The notes beneath the pieces are model-generated. The model was not told the origin of the DNA. It saw only the letters and a list, made by a program, of their open reading frames with translations, and made no database searches. The position numbers and the translations under genes are program-made. Source: Xanthobacteraceae bacterium (GTDB lineage: Bacteria > Pseudomonadota > Alphaproteobacteria > Rhizobiales > Xanthobacteraceae). Taken from it: DNA of 64,000 nucleotides. Where the stretch lies: assembly GCA_029239875.1 (NCBI GenBank), contig JARBUD010000004.1:1-64000 (forward strand). The letters are read 5' to 3'. This document shows positions 37,073 through 48,875 of the stretch, one piece after another. Numbering within the stretch: the first letter of the stretch is position 1; every line of letters begins with the position of its first letter.

Positions 37073-38995
37073 ATGACCGACGCCGCGCTCAGCCTGTCCG
37101 TCGTCGTCCTCGCCCTCGCGCTCCTCGCCGCGGCGATGATGGTCCGGCGCGCGCGTCTGTGGCGCATCGGAAAGCCGGCCAAGGTCGACTGGATGGCCGG
37201 CCTCGCCGCCCTGCCCAGGCGCTATCTCGTCGACGTCCACCACGTCGTCGGCCGAGACCCCTATGCCGCGCGCATGCACGCGCTCGCCGCTGGCGGGCTG
37301 CTGGGCGGCTCGGCGTTCGCGGCCCTCGCGCTGATCCCGCCGCTCGGCGCGTCGCGCCTGTTCTGGGTCGCCATCACCCTCGCCTTCGCCGTGGCGCTCG
37401 CGGGTGGCTACATGGTCGGGCGGCGCCGCATCCCGGTGAAGCCCCCGCGGCTCTCAGGCGGGCGCTTCCAGCGCCTGCCCTTCTTCCTCGCCGGCTACTC
37501 GCTCGGCGCTTTCCTTGTCGCCCTCGATGCCGCGCTCGGCGGCGCGATCTGGCCGCTCGCCTGGCTCGGCCTGTGGCTGGCGGCGGCCGGCGGCTTCGGG
37601 CTCGTGCTCCAGATCGACCGCGGCCCAATGCGCCACGCCTTCGCCGGCGCCGCCCATCTTGTCGCCCATCCGCGTCCCGGCCGCTTCGAGGGCGAGCGTA
37701 CCACCGCCCTGCTCCCGCTAGACCTCGACGCCCCCCGCCTCGGCGCGGCAACGCCGTCCGACTTCGCCTTCAACCGGCTGATCGGCTTCGACGCCTGCAT
37801 CCAGTGCGGGCGCTGCGAGGTCGCCTGCCCGGCCTTCGCCGCCGGCCAGCCGCTCAACCCCAAGCGCCTCATCCAGGACCTCGCGGCGAGCCTCCAGCCG
37901 AACGCCACCAACGGGTCTTACGCCGGCAGTCCCTATCCGAACGCTCGGCCCGTCGCCGGCGTCGGCGGGCCGGAACTGCCCATCGTCGGCACCGGGGCGA
38001 TGATCCACCCGGACACGCTGTGGTCCTGCACCACCTGCCGCGCCTGCGTCGAGGAATGCCCGATGATGATCGAGCATGTCGACGCGATCGTGGAGCTGCG
38101 CCGCTTCCAGACCCTGGAGCTCGGCGCCCTGCCCGCCAAGGCGGCGCCGCCGCTGATGGAGATGCGCTATGCCGACGAGCCGGGCGGGCGCCCGCTCAAG
38201 GCCCGCACCGATTTCGCCGCTGGGCTCACTCTGCCGCTGATCTCGGCCAAGGGGGGCGCCGAGGTGCTGCTCTGGCTCGGCGAGGGCGCCTATGAGCTGC
38301 GCTACGGCCGCACGCTGCGGGCCCTCGTCACGCTGCTGCACAGGGCCGGCGTCGACTTCGCCGTGCTGGGCGAGGAGGAGCGCGATTGCGGCGACCTCGC
38401 CCGAAGGCTCGGCGACGAGGCGACCTTCCAACGGCTCGCGGCCGAGAACATCGCGACGCTGGCGCGCTATTCCTTCAAGCACATCCTCACCGCCGACCCG
38501 CACGCGCTGCACGCGCTGCGCAACGAATACCGGGCCTTCGGCGGCGACTACGAGGTCGTCCACCACGCCGCCCTGCTCGACGAGTTGGTGGCGACCGGGC
38601 GGCTGCCCGTCGGCGCGCTGGCGGAGGTGCGGGTGACCTATCACGATCCCTGCTATCTCGGCCGCTACAATGGCGAGTTCGACGCCCCGCGCCGCCTGCT
38701 CGACCGGCTGGGCCTCGAGCGGCTGGAAATGGAGCGGTCCGGCAAGCGCTCCATGTGCTGCGGCGGGGGTGGTGGCGCGCCCGTGAGCGACATCGAGGGC
38801 GAGCGCCGCATCCCGGACCTACGCATGGGCCAGGCCGCCGCCACCGGCGCGGCCATCGTCGCGGTCGCCTGCCCGCAATGCTCGGCCATGCTGGAAGGTG
38901 TCACCGGCGAGCGGCCGCAGGTTGCCGACATTGCCGAGCTGGTGCTGATGGCAGCCGACGCAGTGACGACCTTGCAGCCGGTACCGGCCGCATGA
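37073..38995 (+). CDS. dgcB: Dimethylglycine demethylase subunit DgcB (membrane Fe-S protein)
   Basis: A 640-aa protein. The first ~200 residues contain about five membrane helices; two 4Fe-4S ferredoxin motifs follow (CIQCGRCEVACP near residue 243, CTTCRACVEECP near residue 322); the C-terminal part has heterodisulfide-reductase cysteine-rich motifs (DPCYLGRYN and MCCGGGGGAP, near residues 525 and 562). It passes electrons from DgcA and ETF towards the quinone pool. ATG 37073 follows GAAGG; its stop overlaps the etfA start by four bases. Confidence 0.9.
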   Translation: MTDAALSLSVVVLALALLAAAMMVRRARLWRIGKPAKVDWMAGLAALPRRYLVDVHHVVGRDPYAARMHALAAGGLLGGSAFAALALIPPLGASRLFWVAITLAFAVALAGGYMVGRRRIPVKPPRLSGGRFQRLPFFLAGYSLGAFLVALDAALGGAIWPLAWLGLWLAAAGGFGLVLQIDRGPMRHAFAGAAHLVAHPRPGRFEGERTTALLPLDLDAPRLGAATPSDFAFNRLIGFDACIQCGRCEVACPAFAAGQPLNPKRLIQDLAASLQPNATNGSYAGSPYPNARPVAGVGGPELPIVGTGAMIHPDTLWSCTTCRACVEECPMMIEHVDAIVELRRFQTLELGALPAKAAPPLMEMRYADEPGGRPLKARTDFAAGLTLPLISAKGGAEVLLWLGEGAYELRYGRTLRALVTLLHRAGVDFAVLGEEERDCGDLARRLGDEATFQRLAAENIATLARYSFKHILTADPHALHALRNEYRAFGGDYEVVHHAALLDELVATGRLPVGALAEVRVTYHDPCYLGRYNGEFDAPRRLLDRLGLERLEMERSGKRSMCCGGGGGAPVSDIEGERRIPDLRMGQAAATGAAIVAVACPQCSAMLEGVTGERPQVADIAELVLMAADAVTTLQPVPAA

Positions 38996-40176
38996 CCCGC
39001 CCCCGCAAGAACCCCCGCACTGAACGCGCCGCCCACCGCGTCGAAGGCGGCGCCCGGCCGCGCTTCGACCTCGCGGCGACAGCGAAGGAGACCGGCCGCC
39101 CGCGCCGCGATCCGCGCGGCGAGGAGCGCCTCGCGTTGGTGCCCGGCACCGCGCGGCGCCGACTCGACCGCACGCAACGCATTGCGGCCACTGCGATTTC
39201 TCAAGCTCCCGCGCCCTCGGCGGAGGCGGCGCCGACCGTCCGCATCATCGCCGAGCCGGCCTATCTCGTCGCCGTCGTGCCCGATGCGTCGGGCGGTCGG
39301 CTCACCCCGCACGACCGCCAGCTCCTTGGTGCAGCAAGGATTCTGGCGGATGCCGGCGGCGGCGCGGTGCTGGCGCTGGCCGAGGCCGACGACCTCGCAT
39401 CGGCCGGCGCCGACCGCGTGTTGGCTCTGCCGGTCGCCGGCTATGACCCCGAGGCCAAGGCCTTGGCCGTGCAGGCTATTCTCGCCGGGCTCGACATCCG
39501 CCACGCGCTGTTCCCCGAGAGCCCGGACGGCGGCGACCTCGCCCGCCGCTTGGCGGCGATGACCGGCGAGGAGCTCTTCGCCGGTGCCGAGAGCCTCTCG
39601 CCCAAGGCCGTCACCCGCGCCGCGCAGGGCCGGAGGATCGAGCAGCGCCGCGCCCCGCCGCGCCTGATCAGCATCAAAGCCGACGCGGTGGCGGCCCATA
39701 GCGGCGCTCGGCACGAGGCACGGCCGGTCGAATTCGGCTTTCCGGCCATCGCGCTCGGCGCCATCCTCTCCGCCGACTTCATCCCCGCCGATCCGGCGAA
39801 GGTGTCGCTGGCGGAGGCCGAGTTCGTTGTCTCGGCCGGCAATGGCGTCAGCGATTTCAATGCCTTCCGCGCGCTGGTCGCGGCGCTGAACGCCACCCCC
39901 GGCGCCAGCCGCGTGGTGTGCGACGCCGGGCTGATGCCGCGCGCGGCGCAGGTCGGCGCCTCCGGCACGGTGCTGGAGGCCAACTGCTATTTCGCGCTCG
40001 GCATCGCCGGCGCGCCGCAGCATTTGCAGGGCGTCGCCCGCTGCGAGCATGTGGTGGCGGTCAATACCGACCTGCACGCCGCGATGATCGAGCGTGCCGG
40101 CCTCGCGGTGGTCGCCGACGCGCAGCAGGTGATGCCGGCGCTGCTGAAGCTGCTCGACAAGGAGGCCGGCGGATGA
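38992..40176 (+). CDS. etfA: Electron transfer flavoprotein subunit alpha (FixB family), extended form
   Basis: A 394-aa ETF alpha. Residues 1-85 are an arginine-rich extension not found in housekeeping EtfA (about 310-320 aa); the FAD-binding C-terminal domain has GASRVVCDAGLMP and GIAGAPQHLQG near residues 305-345. The pair EtfAB next to dgcAB is expected to take electrons from dimethylglycine (and perhaps sarcosine) oxidation. Starts ATGA-coupled to dgcB and ends ATGA-coupled to etfB. Similar extensions are known in dgc-linked ETF alpha of other bacteria, so I treat it as a pathway-specific form. Confidence 0.88.
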   Translation: MTRPRKNPRTERAAHRVEGGARPRFDLAATAKETGRPRRDPRGEERLALVPGTARRRLDRTQRIAATAISQAPAPSAEAAPTVRIIAEPAYLVAVVPDASGGRLTPHDRQLLGAARILADAGGGAVLALAEADDLASAGADRVLALPVAGYDPEAKALAVQAILAGLDIRHALFPESPDGGDLARRLAAMTGEELFAGAESLSPKAVTRAAQGRRIEQRRAPPRLISIKADAVAAHSGARHEARPVEFGFPAIALGAILSADFIPADPAKVSLAEAEFVVSAGNGVSDFNAFRALVAALNATPGASRVVCDAGLMPRAAQVGASGTVLEANCYFALGIAGAPQHLQGVARCEHVVAVNTDLHAAMIERAGLAVVADAQQVMPALLKLLDKEAGG

Positions 40177-40937
40177 GGATCGCCGTACTGCTCTCCGCTG
40201 GCCGCCATGCCGTCTCCGGCCGCCCTGCGCCGGTGCCGGTCGAACTACAGGCGATCCGGCTCGCGCATGATCTCGGCGGCGAAGTCACCGGCCTGCATGC
40301 CGGGCCGGACGCCGCACCGCTGAAGGATACGCTCGGCCACGGCCTGCCGCGCCTCGTCCACCACCGCATCACCGTGGCCGACGATCCGCTGCCGAGCCTC
40401 GCTGCCGCGCTCATCGAAGGCGCCTTTGATCTCGTGCTCGCCGGGCGCACCGGTCAGGGCGGCGAGGACACCGGCCTGCTGCCCTACGCGCTCGCGCGCC
40501 AGCTCAGCCTGCCGCTTGTCCCCGACGCCGCCGCGCTGGCGGAAGGCCCGCAGTCGGGCACGCTGTCAGTCGAGCAGGCACTGCCGCGCGGCGCCCGCCG
40601 CCGCCTCGTCGTCCACGTGCCGGCGCTGGTCACCGTCCATCCGGCAGCGCCGGCAGCGCTGCCCTTCGCCTTCGCGGCGGCGCGGCGCGGCGCCGTCGAA
40701 GCCCGGCCCGGCCTCGTCGCGCCACGCGCACCGACGCAGATCGAGGAGCGTCCCTATCGCGCCCGGCCGAAGCTCATCGCCAAGGCGGCGGCCGGCGCCT
40801 CCGCTGCCGAGCGGCTGAAGGCGGCGACCGAGGCAGCGAGCGGCGGCGGCCGGCTGCTGGTCGATCCGCTGCCGGAAGAGGCCGCGCGCGAGATTTTGAC
40901 GCATCTGCGAGACATCGGCGTGCTGCGCAGCCGCTGA
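40173..40937 (+). CDS. etfB: Electron transfer flavoprotein subunit beta (FixA family)
   Basis: A 254-aa ETF beta with the alpha/beta adenine-nucleotide fold. AGRTGQGGEDTGLLP near residue 90 corresponds to the AMP-binding segment of the family. It overlaps etfA by four bases and ends the dgcAB-etfAB operon. Sequence is more divergent than housekeeping EtfB, consistent with a dedicated ETF. Confidence 0.87.
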   Translation: MRIAVLLSAGRHAVSGRPAPVPVELQAIRLAHDLGGEVTGLHAGPDAAPLKDTLGHGLPRLVHHRITVADDPLPSLAAALIEGAFDLVLAGRTGQGGEDTGLLPYALARQLSLPLVPDAAALAEGPQSGTLSVEQALPRGARRRLVVHVPALVTVHPAAPAALPFAFAAARRGAVEARPGLVAPRAPTQIEERPYRARPKLIAKAAAGASAAERLKAATEAASGGGRLLVDPLPEEAAREILTHLRDIGVLRSR

Positions 40938-41089
40938 TTTTCGTCCTCCCGTGTCAGCCGACTGTCAGCGAGATCATGCAACGCCTGTCGGGACGCCCGG
41001 CGCGAGGCCGGGCCGTCATGCAGGCTACACCCAACGGCTTCATCCAGACTTGCCGGATACGGCGGTGCGGAGACGGCGAGAAACAGACG

Positions 41090-42796
41090 ATGAACGAAGC
41101 CATCGGAGCGCCGGCGGCGGCGCCTTTGTCCGCCCGCTCGCCCGACATGTCGGCGCGTTGGCGCCTCGCCCTGCTCGTCGGCCTCGTGCTCGCCTGCCTG
41201 CTGCCGGGCCTGTTCTCCATTCCCATCGTCGACCGCGACGAAGCCCGCTTCGCCCAGGCCTCGCGGCAGATGGTGGAGAGCGGCGACTATGTCGTGCCGC
41301 GCCTCGGCGAGGCCACCCGCTTCAAGAAGCCGATCGGCATCTATTGGCTGCAGGTCGCCGCGGTGAAGCTCACCGGCCATGACGCGACGGCGCCGATCTG
41401 GGTGTTCCGCCTGCCCTCGCTGTTCGGCGCGCTGCTCGCGGTGCTGGTCACCTACGCCGTGGGACGGCGCATGTTCGGCGAGGAAGCGGGCTTCCTCGCC
41501 GCCGCGCTCATCGGCACCTCGCTGATCCTCGCCGTCGAGGCCAGGCTCGCCAAGACCGACGCGGTGCAACTCGCCGCCGCCGTGACCGGCCAATGGGTGC
41601 TGGCGCGCGCCTATCTTGCCCCCGCCGGCGAGCGGCTGAGCCGTGCCTGGGCGCTGCTGTTCTGGGGCGCCATGGCGGTCGGCATCCTCATTAAGGGGCC
41701 GATCGTGCCGATGCTGGCGGCGCTCACGGTCGCCACGCTCTGCCTGTGGGACCGCAAGGCGACCTGGCTGAGGCAGATGCGGCCGGCGCTGGGCGTGCCC
41801 TTCATGCTGGTGCTGGTGCTGCCCTGGCTAATCGCCATCATGGTGCACTCCGGCACCGACTTCTTTCGGGAATCGGTCGGCCACGACCTGCTCGCCAAGG
41901 TCGCTACCGGGCAGGAAACGCACGGGCTGCCCCCTGGCGCGCATTTCGCCGTCTTCTGGTTCGCCTTCTGGCCGGGCGCGGCGCTGGTCGCCGCTGCCGT
42001 ACCATGGGTCTGGGCCAACCGCGCGGTGCCGGCGGTGCGCTTCTGCCTCGCCTGGCTGATCCCGTTCTGGATCGTCTTCGAGCTGATCGCCACCAAGCTG
42101 CCGCACTATACGTTGCCGGCCTATCCCGCGCTGGCGCTGCTCGCGGCAGCGGCGCTGACAGCGCCGCGCGAGAGGCCGGACGCGCTATGGAAGCGCGTGC
42201 TCGGCGCGCTCTCGGCCATCGGCGGGGCGGTCGGCGCAGTCGCCGGGCTCGTCGTTCTCTATCTCCTGGAACGGCACCTGCCGCCGCTCGTCCTCTCGCT
42301 TGCCATCCTCGTCGTCGTCATCGCCCTTTATGCCGCCCGGCAGGCGCTCCGGCTCGGCCTGGCGGCAGCGGTGCGCGTGCTGCTGGTTGAAGGCCTCGCG
42401 CTCTATGTCCTGCTCTTCGCCGTCGTCGCGCCGCGGGCGGACAGGCTGTGGATCGCCCCGCGCCTCGCCGCCGCGGTCAGCCACATCGACTGCGCCGCGC
42501 CGCAGATCATGGTGGCGGGCTTCAGCGAGCCCAGCGTGCTGTTCGTGCTCGGCAAGGACACGCGGCTCGGCGACGGGGTGACGGCGGCGGATTTCCTCAA
42601 CCAGCCCGGCTGCCACGCGGTGATCATCGCCGATCACCAGCAGCAGCTCTTCGACAGTCGCAACAAGGTGCTGCGCCGCTCGCCCGTCCTGGTGACGACG
42701 ACGGACGGCGTCAACAGCGCCAATTCGCGCCACCTCGACTTCAACATCTATGTCGCCGCGCCGGACGCGCCCTCCGCGGAAGGAACCCAGCCATGA
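41090..42796 (+). CDS. ArnT-like glycosyltransferase (GT39/83 family)
   Basis: A 568-aa integral membrane protein with about 12 helices. The acidic pair IVDRDEARFAQASRQM near residue 50 and FKKPIGIYWLQ near residue 78 are the hallmark of ArnT/PMT-type transferases that move a sugar from an undecaprenyl-phosphate donor to lipid A or glycans. ATG 41090 is chosen by the fit of the cytoplasmic start. The next gene overlaps by four bases. Together with the PAP2 and GT2 genes nearby it fits lipid A or core sugar decoration, as for galacturonosyl transferases of rhizobia. Confidence 0.85.
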   Translation: MNEAIGAPAAAPLSARSPDMSARWRLALLVGLVLACLLPGLFSIPIVDRDEARFAQASRQMVESGDYVVPRLGEATRFKKPIGIYWLQVAAVKLTGHDATAPIWVFRLPSLFGALLAVLVTYAVGRRMFGEEAGFLAAALIGTSLILAVEARLAKTDAVQLAAAVTGQWVLARAYLAPAGERLSRAWALLFWGAMAVGILIKGPIVPMLAALTVATLCLWDRKATWLRQMRPALGVPFMLVLVLPWLIAIMVHSGTDFFRESVGHDLLAKVATGQETHGLPPGAHFAVFWFAFWPGAALVAAAVPWVWANRAVPAVRFCLAWLIPFWIVFELIATKLPHYTLPAYPALALLAAAALTAPRERPDALWKRVLGALSAIGGAVGAVAGLVVLYLLERHLPPLVLSLAILVVVIALYAARQALRLGLAAAVRVLLVEGLALYVLLFAVVAPRADRLWIAPRLAAAVSHIDCAAPQIMVAGFSEPSVLFVLGKDTRLGDGVTAADFLNQPGCHAVIIADHQQQLFDSRNKVLRRSPVLVTTTDGVNSANSRHLDFNIYVAAPDAPSAEGTQP

Positions 42797-43137
42797 GCCT
42801 CGTCAACACTGCGCTGTTCAACCTCAGCCTGCTCAATCCCTGGCTCGTGCTGGGCTTTCTTGGCCAGGGCCTGTTCACCGCGCGCTTCCTGGCGCAGTGG
42901 ATCGTCAGCGAGCGAGCCGGGCGCAGCATCGTGCCCGCCATCTTCTGGCTGTTCTCCATAGGCGGCGGCCTCACCCTGCTGGTCTATGCCCTCTACCGCC
43001 AGGATCCGGTGTTCATCGTCGGCCAGGCCGCCGGCCTACTGATCTATGGCCGCAACGCCTACTTCATCCTGCGCGAGCGGACGGAGCAGCGCGCGGTCGA
43101 TCAACTGCAGGCTGAGGTCGCCGAGCGCGCCAGCTAA
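42793..43137 (+). CDS. Lipid-A-disaccharide synthase N-terminal-like domain membrane protein
   Basis: A 114-aa membrane protein with three helices. FLGQGLFTARFLAQWIVSERAGRSIVP (residues 23-49, shown in part) is the LAB_N signature found fused to LpxB in some bacteria and as stand-alone proteins beside ArnT-like transferases. It probably supports lipid-linked sugar transfer or flipping. ATG 42793 overlaps the transferase stop by four bases. Confidence 0.85.
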   Translation: MSLVNTALFNLSLLNPWLVLGFLGQGLFTARFLAQWIVSERAGRSIVPAIFWLFSIGGGLTLLVYALYRQDPVFIVGQAAGLLIYGRNAYFILRERTEQRAVDQLQAEVAERAS

Positions 43138-43264
43138 GATGGCATTCGCCATATAGCCATTTCTTCGTCGGCGAATTTATTCGTCTGTTAATTCTTTCAT
43201 ATCGACGTCATCGACGCCTGATCTCATGCGCGCATTATAAGTATGCACGCATAAGATAGATCAG

Positions 43265-44269
43265 ATGAAAATTTTAGACCCTTTTTATGTGAACTCTTGC
43301 AGGAAATTTGGCCATAGGCCAATTCTATCGCTTTCTGTAATGACGATTTTACTGTCACTATTCTTCTATATCTTTCCATCCGCCGACCGCGCCGTCACCG
43401 CCCTTTTCTACCAGCCCGGAGCCGGCTTTCCGGCCGCACGCATCGAGGCGCTGCGGGATTTCCGTAGTCTCGCGGCGAACTTCACCGTCATCCTGCCGCT
43501 GGTGCTCGTGGTCGCTCTCGGGCTGAAGCTGGTCTACCCGTCCAAGCCCTGCCTGTTCTCGCCGCGCATGTCGCTCTACTTCATCAGCCTGTTCCTGATC
43601 GGCCCGGCGCTGATCGTGAACGGCGTGCTGAAGAGCCTGTGGGGCCGACCGCGGCCGATCAATGTCGACGAGTTCGGCGGCATCTGGCCGTTCCAGCAGG
43701 CCTGGGTAATCGGCGAGCACGGGCTGCTCAACCGCTCCTTCACGTCCGGCGAGGCGGCAACGATTGCCTGCCTGCTCCCCCTCGCCCTGTTCGTGCCGCG
43801 CGAATGGCGCTGGCAGGTGGCCGCGCTCATCGGTGCGCTGGTCGTCGCGACCTCGCTCAACCGCATCGCCTTCGGCGCGCATTTCCTCTCCGACGTGGCG
43901 ATCTCGGTCGGGCTGATGCTCACGCTCGCGGCGGCGCTGCACCGCCTGTTCTTCGTCGACCACGCCAAGCTGCTGTGCGATGCGGCGCTCGAGGCGCGGC
44001 TAACCGCCTACGGCCAGCGCTGGGCAGCAGACCGTGCAGCGTTCCGCCGCCGCAGCGGCGAGGTGCTGGCGGCCTTCGCCAGAGCCGTCGGCGCCTTTCT
44101 CGCCGCTCAGGGCGCGGCGGCGCGCATGGTCGCCGGCAGGATCGAGGCGTCGATCGGCGGCGAGGCGATGGTGAGAGCGCTCGTCGCGCCGCTGACGGCG
44201 CCGTTCTCCTCGCTCACCGGCGGGAGGACGGTCCGGCGCCTCAGCCAGACCACGCCGAACAGGTCGTAG
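43265..44269 (+). CDS. PAP2-family phosphatase (lipid phosphatase)
   Basis: A 334-aa membrane protein with the three PAP2 motifs: KSLWGRPRP (near residue 122), SFTSGEAA (near residue 157) and RIAFGAHFLSDV (near residue 199), with the catalytic histidines in the last two partly changed (GE replaces GH in motif 2). It is related to lipid A phosphatases LpxE/LpxF or undecaprenyl-diphosphate phosphatases. The first ~38 codons and the upstream 125 bases are clearly AT-richer than the rest. The 3' end overlaps the convergent GT2 gene by 163 bases. Confidence 0.75.
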   Translation: MKILDPFYVNSCRKFGHRPILSLSVMTILLSLFFYIFPSADRAVTALFYQPGAGFPAARIEALRDFRSLAANFTVILPLVLVVALGLKLVYPSKPCLFSPRMSLYFISLFLIGPALIVNGVLKSLWGRPRPINVDEFGGIWPFQQAWVIGEHGLLNRSFTSGEAATIACLLPLALFVPREWRWQVAALIGALVVATSLNRIAFGAHFLSDVAISVGLMLTLAAALHRLFFVDHAKLLCDAALEARLTAYGQRWAADRAAFRRRSGEVLAAFARAVGAFLAAQGAAARMVAGRIEASIGGEAMVRALVAPLTAPFSSLTGGRTVRRLSQTTPNRS

Positions 44270-44961
44270 ATCCCGACCAGCGCCCGGCCGAGATTGGTGT
44301 ATTTCGAGCGCCCCGCCAGCCGCGGCCGGTCGCCGACCGGCACATAGGCGACCTTGTGGCCATAGGTCAGGAACAGCGCCGGCAAATAGCGGTGCATGGT
44401 GGAGAAATAGGGCAGGTCGAGAAAGGCCGCGCGGCGAAACGCCTTGAGCCCGCACCCCGTGTCCGGGCAATCGTCAGCGAGCAGCGAGGCGCGCAGCCGG
44501 TTGGCGAAGAGCGAAGCCCAGCGCTTCGAGCCCGAGGCCTGCCGCTTCTGCCGCACGCCGCCGACCAGCGCCGGCTCGCCCCCTTCAGTCCCGAGTTCGC
44601 GCACCAGCGCCGCTATGTCAGCGGGGTCGTTCTGCCCGTCGCCGTCGAGCGTGACGATCACCGGGTGACGGGCCGCGCGCACGCCCGAGCGCAGCGCGGC
44701 GCTCTGCCCTGCCCGACGCTGATGGCGCAGATGGCGCACCCTTGTGCCGCCGAGCGCCCTCACTTCGGCACCGGTGCCGTCGCTGCTGCAATCGTCGACG
44801 ACGATGATCTCGCCGAGCAGCGGCCCCGGCACGGTATCGAGAATTTCGCGGACGAGGCGCCCGATATTGCCGGCCTCGTTATAGGCAGGAACCACAACCG
44901 AAATGCGCATGGACCCATCCGAGCTCGCCGGTCCATCTGCCGCAACGCCCGTGACGCGCAT
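44107..44961 (-). CDS. Glycosyltransferase family 2 (ArnC/DPM1-like)
   Basis: A 284-aa cytoplasmic transferase with MRISVVVPAYNEAGNI near residue 18, IIVVDDCSSDGTG near residue 52 and the metal-binding TLDGDGQNDPAD near residue 103; GCGLKAFRR near residue 168 is also typical. It would charge undecaprenyl phosphate with a sugar for the ArnT-like enzyme. I chose ATG 44961 with GGGG five bases upstream; ATG 44910 is possible. Membrane helices common at the C-terminus of ArnC are absent. Confidence 0.8.
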   Translation of the reverse strand: MRVTGVAADGPASSDGSMRISVVVPAYNEAGNIGRLVREILDTVPGPLLGEIIVVDDCSSDGTGAEVRALGGTRVRHLRHQRRAGQSAALRSGVRAARHPVIVTLDGDGQNDPADIAALVRELGTEGGEPALVGGVRQKRQASGSKRWASLFANRLRASLLADDCPDTGCGLKAFRRAAFLDLPYFSTMHRYLPALFLTYGHKVAYVPVGDRPRLAGRSKYTNLGRALVGIYDLFGVVWLRRRTVLPPVSEENGAVSGATSALTIASPPIDASILPATMRAAAP

Positions 44962-45036
44962 GTGAACCCCGCCAAGCATGGCCCGCATGCCTGACAGCCA
45001 CCTTGCATCTCCGGCGAATTGGTCGCTCTCTGCACG

Positions 45037-46706
45037 CTAACGTTGCGTCAGCTGCCAGTCCGGGGCGGCGTAATAGGGCGCATTGGAAGGGGCGAGCAGC
45101 GGCTTGCCGAGGATGTGGTCGGCCGCCTTCTCCGCCATCATGATGGTCGGGGCGTTGAGATTGGCGTTGGTGATCGAGGGCATGGCGGAGGAATCCACCA
45201 CCCGCAGCCCCTCGACGCCGATGACGCGCATCTGCGGATCGAGCACCGCGTGCGGATCGCTCGGTGAGCCCATCCGGCAGGTGCAGGAGGGGTGGTACGC
45301 GCTCTCCGTCTTCTCTCGCACGAAGTCGTCGATCGCCTCGTCCGACGTGACGTCCGCGCCCGGCTGGATCTCCCGTCCGCGATAGGGGTCGAAGGCCTTC
45401 TGGGCGAAGATCTCGCGCGTGAGCCGCACGCAGGCGCGCATCTCCACCAGATCGTCGGGATGGGTGAGGTAGTTGAACTGGATGCGCGGCGGCTCCGCCG
45501 GGTCGGCAGACTTGAGCCGTACCCAGCCGCGGCTCTTCGAGCGCATCGGCCCGACATGGGCCTGGAAACCATGCTCGCTCGCCATCCCCTGCCCGTCATA
45601 GGTCACGGCCAAGGGGAGGAAATGGTACTGGATATCGGGCGAAGAGATCCCCGGCCGCGAGCGGATGAAGCCGCAGCTCTCGAAATGATTGGTCGCCCCC
45701 AGCCCCTCGCCGGTGAGCAGCCAGCGTGCGCCGATCATGCCGCGGGCGACGAGCCCCATCTTGGAATAGAGCGTGATCGGCTGGGTACAGGCGACCTGGA
45801 AGTAGAATTCGAGGTGGTCCTGCAGATTCTCGCCGACGCCCGGCCGGTGCGCGACGACGTCGATGCCGTGGGCCTGCAGTTCGTCGGCATTGCCGATGCC
45901 GGAGAGCTTGAGCAGCTGCGGCGAATTGATCGGCCCGCCGGAGAGGATCACCTCGCGTGCCGCGCGCACCTCGTGCTTCTCGCCGCCGCGCGACCAGGCG
46001 ACGCCGACGGCGCGGCGCCCCTCGAACAGCACGCGCTCGACGCGGGCATGGGTCTCGACCTTCAGGTTCGCCCGCTTCATGGCCGGCTTCAGGTACGCGT
46101 TTGCCGCCGACCAGCGCACGCCGTCCTTCACCGTCATGTCCATCCGGCCGAAGCCCTCCTGCTGGAAGCCGTTGACATCGTCGGTGGCGGGATAGCCCGC
46201 TTGCTGCGCCGCTTCCACGAAGGCGTCGTAGAGCGGGTTCTCGAGCGTGCCGTAGCGGGTGGCGAGCGGCCCGTCGGCGCCGCGATATTCGTCGCCGCCT
46301 TCCCGCCGTCCCTCGGCTCGGCGGAAATAGGGCAGCACATCGGCATAGGACCAGCCCTGCGCGCCCTCCTCCTGCCAGCGGTCGAAATCCGCCGGCGCAC
46401 CGCGCATGTAGACCATGCCGTTGATGGAGCTCGAGCCGCCGAGCACCTTGCCGCGCGGGCAGTGCAGCCGGCGCCCGCCAAGCCCCGGCTCTGGCTCGCT
46501 CTCGTACATCCAGTTGTAGCGCTTCATGTTCATCGGGATGGACAGCGCGCTCGGCATCTGGATGAACACCGAGCGGTCCGACCCGCCATATTCCAGCACG
46601 AGAACGCGGTTCTTCCCGTCCGCGCTTAGCCGGTCGGCTAGCACGCAGCCCGCCGATCCTGCGCCGATGATCACGTAGTCGAAGAGCTCCTGCGTGCCGT
46701 TGCGCA

Positions 46707-46707
<1 letters not shown>
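45037..46707 (-). CDS. betA: Choline dehydrogenase
   Basis: A 556-aa GMC oxidoreductase with the FAD motif VIIGAGSAGCVLADRLS near residue 13, the PRGKVLGGSSSINGMVYMRG signature near residue 84 and the catalytic histidine in SAYHPSCTCRMG near residue 465. BetA oxidises choline to betaine aldehyde (and onward) at the membrane. It starts at ATG 46707, sharing one base with the betB stop (TGATG). It is the last gene of the betI-betB-betA operon. Confidence 0.95.
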
Positions 46708-48848
<2,141 letters not shown>

Positions 48849-48875
48849 CGGCCCCTCCGCTCATCAGACACAATT

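Noticed and set aside
43138-43264. A horizontally acquired island with mobile genes around the AT-rich patch
   Set aside because: No integrase, transposase, tRNA or direct repeats are visible, and composition returns to normal within the PAP2 gene.
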